The translations under genes and the position numbers were made by a program. Shown here piece by piece: positions 13,408 to 15,360 of a DNA stretch of 15,360 bases (the first letter of the stretch is position 1; every line of letters begins with the position of its first letter). Below the pieces are notes generated by a model. That model did not search any database and had not been told where the DNA came from. It worked only from the letters and a program-made list of their open reading frames with translations. Source of the DNA: Hyphomicrobiales bacterium (GTDB taxonomy: Bacteria > Pseudomonadota > Alphaproteobacteria > Rhizobiales > Beijerinckiaceae); NCBI GenBank assembly GCA_027489835.1, contig JAIXZF010000009.1, positions 1-15,360 of the forward strand, given 5' to 3'.

Positions 13408-15360
13408 TATCTTTCCGAAATCGGCCACGCTCAGCGTGGCGGAGCGCAACCAGTTCAACAGCTTCAGCCGGTTGGCGCGGGTGGCGGCATCATCGGCATT
13501 GACGGTAACATGCTCGAAGAAAGCGTCGACGGCTGGCCTCAGGCCCGCCAGGGCTTTCATCGCATTGGTATAATCCTCGCGCGCCATGCAGCAGGCGACG
13601 CCGGGAGCCGCTGTCTGCAACGTCATGAACAGCGCCTTCTCGGTCGGCTCGACCAGCAATTCGCCATCGGGCGCGCCATCGAAGGCGCCGGCGCCGTCCT
13701 TCTTCTCCTCGGCGCGCAGGATATTCGCTGCGCGCTTGTAGCCGGCGAGAAGGTTCACGCCGTCCTCCGCGGCGAGGAAGCCCGTCAGCGCCTCGACCTT
13801 GCGGATGACCAGCAGGAGATCGTCATTCTGGCCGCCTGCCCCGAGCACGGCATCGACTAGATCATGCCGCGCGCCCTGATCGCGCAGCGAGCCCTTGAGG
13901 CGCTCGTGGAAGAAGGAGGGTAGATGGCCCTCGTCCATAACGACGGCTTTAAACGCTTTCAGTAAATCGGGATTCCTCACAAAATCGATTGTCTCGTTTT
14001 CGCGGCCAAGCTGAGTGAAGCGTCTTTCGCTGGCGGTCAGCGCGCGACCAAGGACTTGGAAAGCTATCGCATCAAGAAGCCCCAACCGCACCTCATTCTC
14101 GACCACCAGCCGGATGACACCCAGCGCTGCGCGCCTCAGCGCGTAGGGGTCCTTGCTGCCGGTCGGCTTTTCGTCGATGGCCCAGAAGCCCACCAGCGTG
14201 TCGAGCTTGTCCGCCAGCGCCACCGTCACGGCCACCTTGTCGGTGGGCACGCGGTCCGAGGGGCCTAGCGGCTTGTAGTGATCCTCGATGGCGGCGCAGA
14301 CGCTTGGGTGCTCGCCCTGCAGCTCGGCATAGCGGCGGCCCATGAAGCCCTGAAGCTCGGGGAATTCGCCCACAACCTCGGTCTGCAGATCGGCCTTGGC
14401 CAGCATCGCCGCGCGGGCGCAGAGCTCGGGGTCGGCGCCCGTGACCTTCGCCAGTTCGCGCGCCAGCGCCGCGATGCGCTGGACGCGCTGGCCTTGCGTG
14501 CCCAGCTTCTCGTGGAACACCACGCCGAGATGGTCGAGGCGTGCCATGCGCTGGTCGAGGGGCTTCGCAAGATCGAGGCCGAGCTTCTCGGCGCTCGCCG
14601 TCAGCTTGTCTACATCGGGCAGCGGCCGCTGGTCCGTCTTCCAGAAATGCAGCGCGTCCGAAAGGCGGGCGCGCACCACGCGCTCATTGCCGGCCACGAT
14701 GGCCTTGCCGCCATCGGGCGCGATCTGGTTGGTGACGAGCAGGAAGCGGTTGGCCAGCGCGCCGGCCGCATCCTTCAGCACGAAGCATTTCTGGTTGGCG
14801 CGGATGGTGGCGCGGATGACCTCGCCCGGAATGGCGAGGAAGTCGGCATCGAAGGAGCCCATCAGCACGGTAGGCCATTCCACCAGCCCGGCGACCTCCG
14901 AGAGCAGGCCCTCATCCTCGATCAGCTCGAAGCCCTGCGCGAAAGCGAGCGTGCGCGCATCGGCGAGGATCATCGCCTTCCTGCGATCGGCGTCGAGCAC
15001 GACATGGGCGGCCTCGAGGCTCGCGGCATAGTCGTCGAGACGGCGCACACGGATCGGCTTGCCATCCGACAGGAAGCGGTGGCCGAAGGTGATGTCGCCA
15101 GAACGGATGCCGTCCACCTCGAAATTGATCACCTCGGGCTCCTCGGTTTCGGGGCCGAAGGTGCAGACGATGGAGTGCAGCGGGCGCACCCAGCGCAGCG
15201 AGGGGCCGCCGGCGGAGGCCGCGCCCCAGCGCATGGATTTTGGCCAGGGGAAGCCGCGCACGATCTGCGGCACGATCTCGGCGACGACATCCACCGTGGG
15301 ACGGCCCGGCCGCTCGATGATGGCGACGTAGCTGTCGCCCTTCTTGGGGTCGCTCTGGAT
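13399..15360 (-). CDS. glyS: Glycyl-tRNA synthetase beta subunit (5' end beyond window)
   Basis: The beta subunit of the heterotetrameric bacterial glycyl-tRNA synthetase; it binds tRNA(Gly) and supports charging by the alpha subunit (GlyQ). The 653 visible residues include PWPKSMRWG at the front, IRANQKCFVL, VRARLSDALHFW, a central HD-like region with KADLQTEVVGEFPELQG, and the C-terminal DQGARHDLVDAV and LAGYKRAANIL segments, all characteristic of GlyS. Full-length proteins have about 690-750 residues, so only an N-terminal piece is missing; the frame is open to the window edge, reading IQSDPKKGDS from the last base. The coding bias is normal except for a lower-GC patch at about 13,940-14,110. 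It is convergent with, and functionally unrelated to, the preceding operon, and so marks its border. glyQ is expected upstream but lies outside. Confidence 0.96.
   Translation of the reverse strand: MQSDPKKGDSYVAIIERPGRPTVDVVAEIVPQIVRGFPWPKSMRWGAASAGGPSLRWVRPLHSIVCTFGPETEEPEVINFEVDGIRSGDITFGHRFLSDGKPIRVRRLDDYAASLEAAHVVLDADRRKAMILADARTLAFAQGFELIEDEGLLSEVAGLVEWPTVLMGSFDADFLAIPGEVIRATIRANQKCFVLKDAAGALANRFLLVTNQIAPDGGKAIVAGNERVVRARLSDALHFWKTDQRPLPDVDKLTASAEKLGLDLAKPLDQRMARLDHLGVVFHEKLGTQGQRVQRIAALARELAKVTGADPELCARAAMLAKADLQTEVVGEFPELQGFMGRRYAELQGEHPSVCAAIEDHYKPLGPSDRVPTDKVAVTVALADKLDTLVGFWAIDEKPTGSKDPYALRRAALGVIRLVVENEVRLGLLDAIAFQVLGRALTASERRFTQLGRENETIDFVRNPDLLKAFKAVVMDEGHLPSFFHERLKGSLRDQGARHDLVDAVLGAGGQNDDLLLVIRKVEALTGFLAAEDGVNLLAGYKRAANILRAEEKKDGAGAFDGAPDGELLVEPTEKALFMTLQTAAPGVACCMAREDYTNAMKALAGLRPAVDAFFEHVTVNADDAATRANRLKLLNWLRSATLSVADFGKIAG

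Noticed and set aside
11712..13502. Open frame of about 600 codons on the plus strand, in another frame of the SDR, dehalogenase and phosphatase genes
   Set aside because: The translation is Arg/Ala/Gly-rich without motifs and runs through three real genes in a shifted frame; it is a codon-bias artefact.

Overview
The window is GC-rich, densely coded DNA with strongly G/C-biased third codon positions, short or overlapping gene junctions and no RNA genes, insertion sequences or CRISPR arrays that I can see. Codon use, the alpha/beta type glycyl-tRNA synthetase and the abundance of dipeptide-type ABC transporter genes suggest an alphaproteobacterium, probably of the Hyphomicrobiales (rhizobia/Bosea/Methylobacterium-like). 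That assignment is inference, and the genus cannot be read from the sequence.

The centre is a divergent regulatory region (7611-7753). Leftward from it runs a tightly packed operon: a MarR-type regulator, a creatininase-family amidohydrolase, the two permeases and two ATPases of a dipeptide/oligopeptide-type ABC importer (B, C, D, F), a cytoplasmic CE4-type deacetylase and a thiamine-diphosphate (ThDP) enzyme cut by the left window edge. Rightward runs a second operon: the matching family 5 solute-binding protein, an Ntn-hydrolase of the isoaspartyl peptidase/L-asparaginase family, a ketopantoate-reductase-like enzyme, a short-chain dehydrogenase, an L-2-haloacid dehalogenase with a complete active site, and an exported histidine-phosphatase-like protein. 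The second operon converges on glyS (glycyl-tRNA synthetase beta subunit), a housekeeping gene cut by the right edge.

Together the two operons look like one uptake-and-catabolism locus. The binding protein on the right serves the permease and ATPases on the left. Three different C-N hydrolases (creatininase-like, CE4 deacetylase-like, Ntn hydrolase) could open an imported amide, and four enzymes (dehalogenase, two NAD(P)-dependent oxidoreductases, ThDP enzyme) fit the handling of 2-substituted acids. A palindrome at 7655-7670 overlaps both predicted -35 elements, so MarR could switch both operons from one site. The substrate is unknown. The individual families are known; the less familiar part is the combination and its probable co-regulation.
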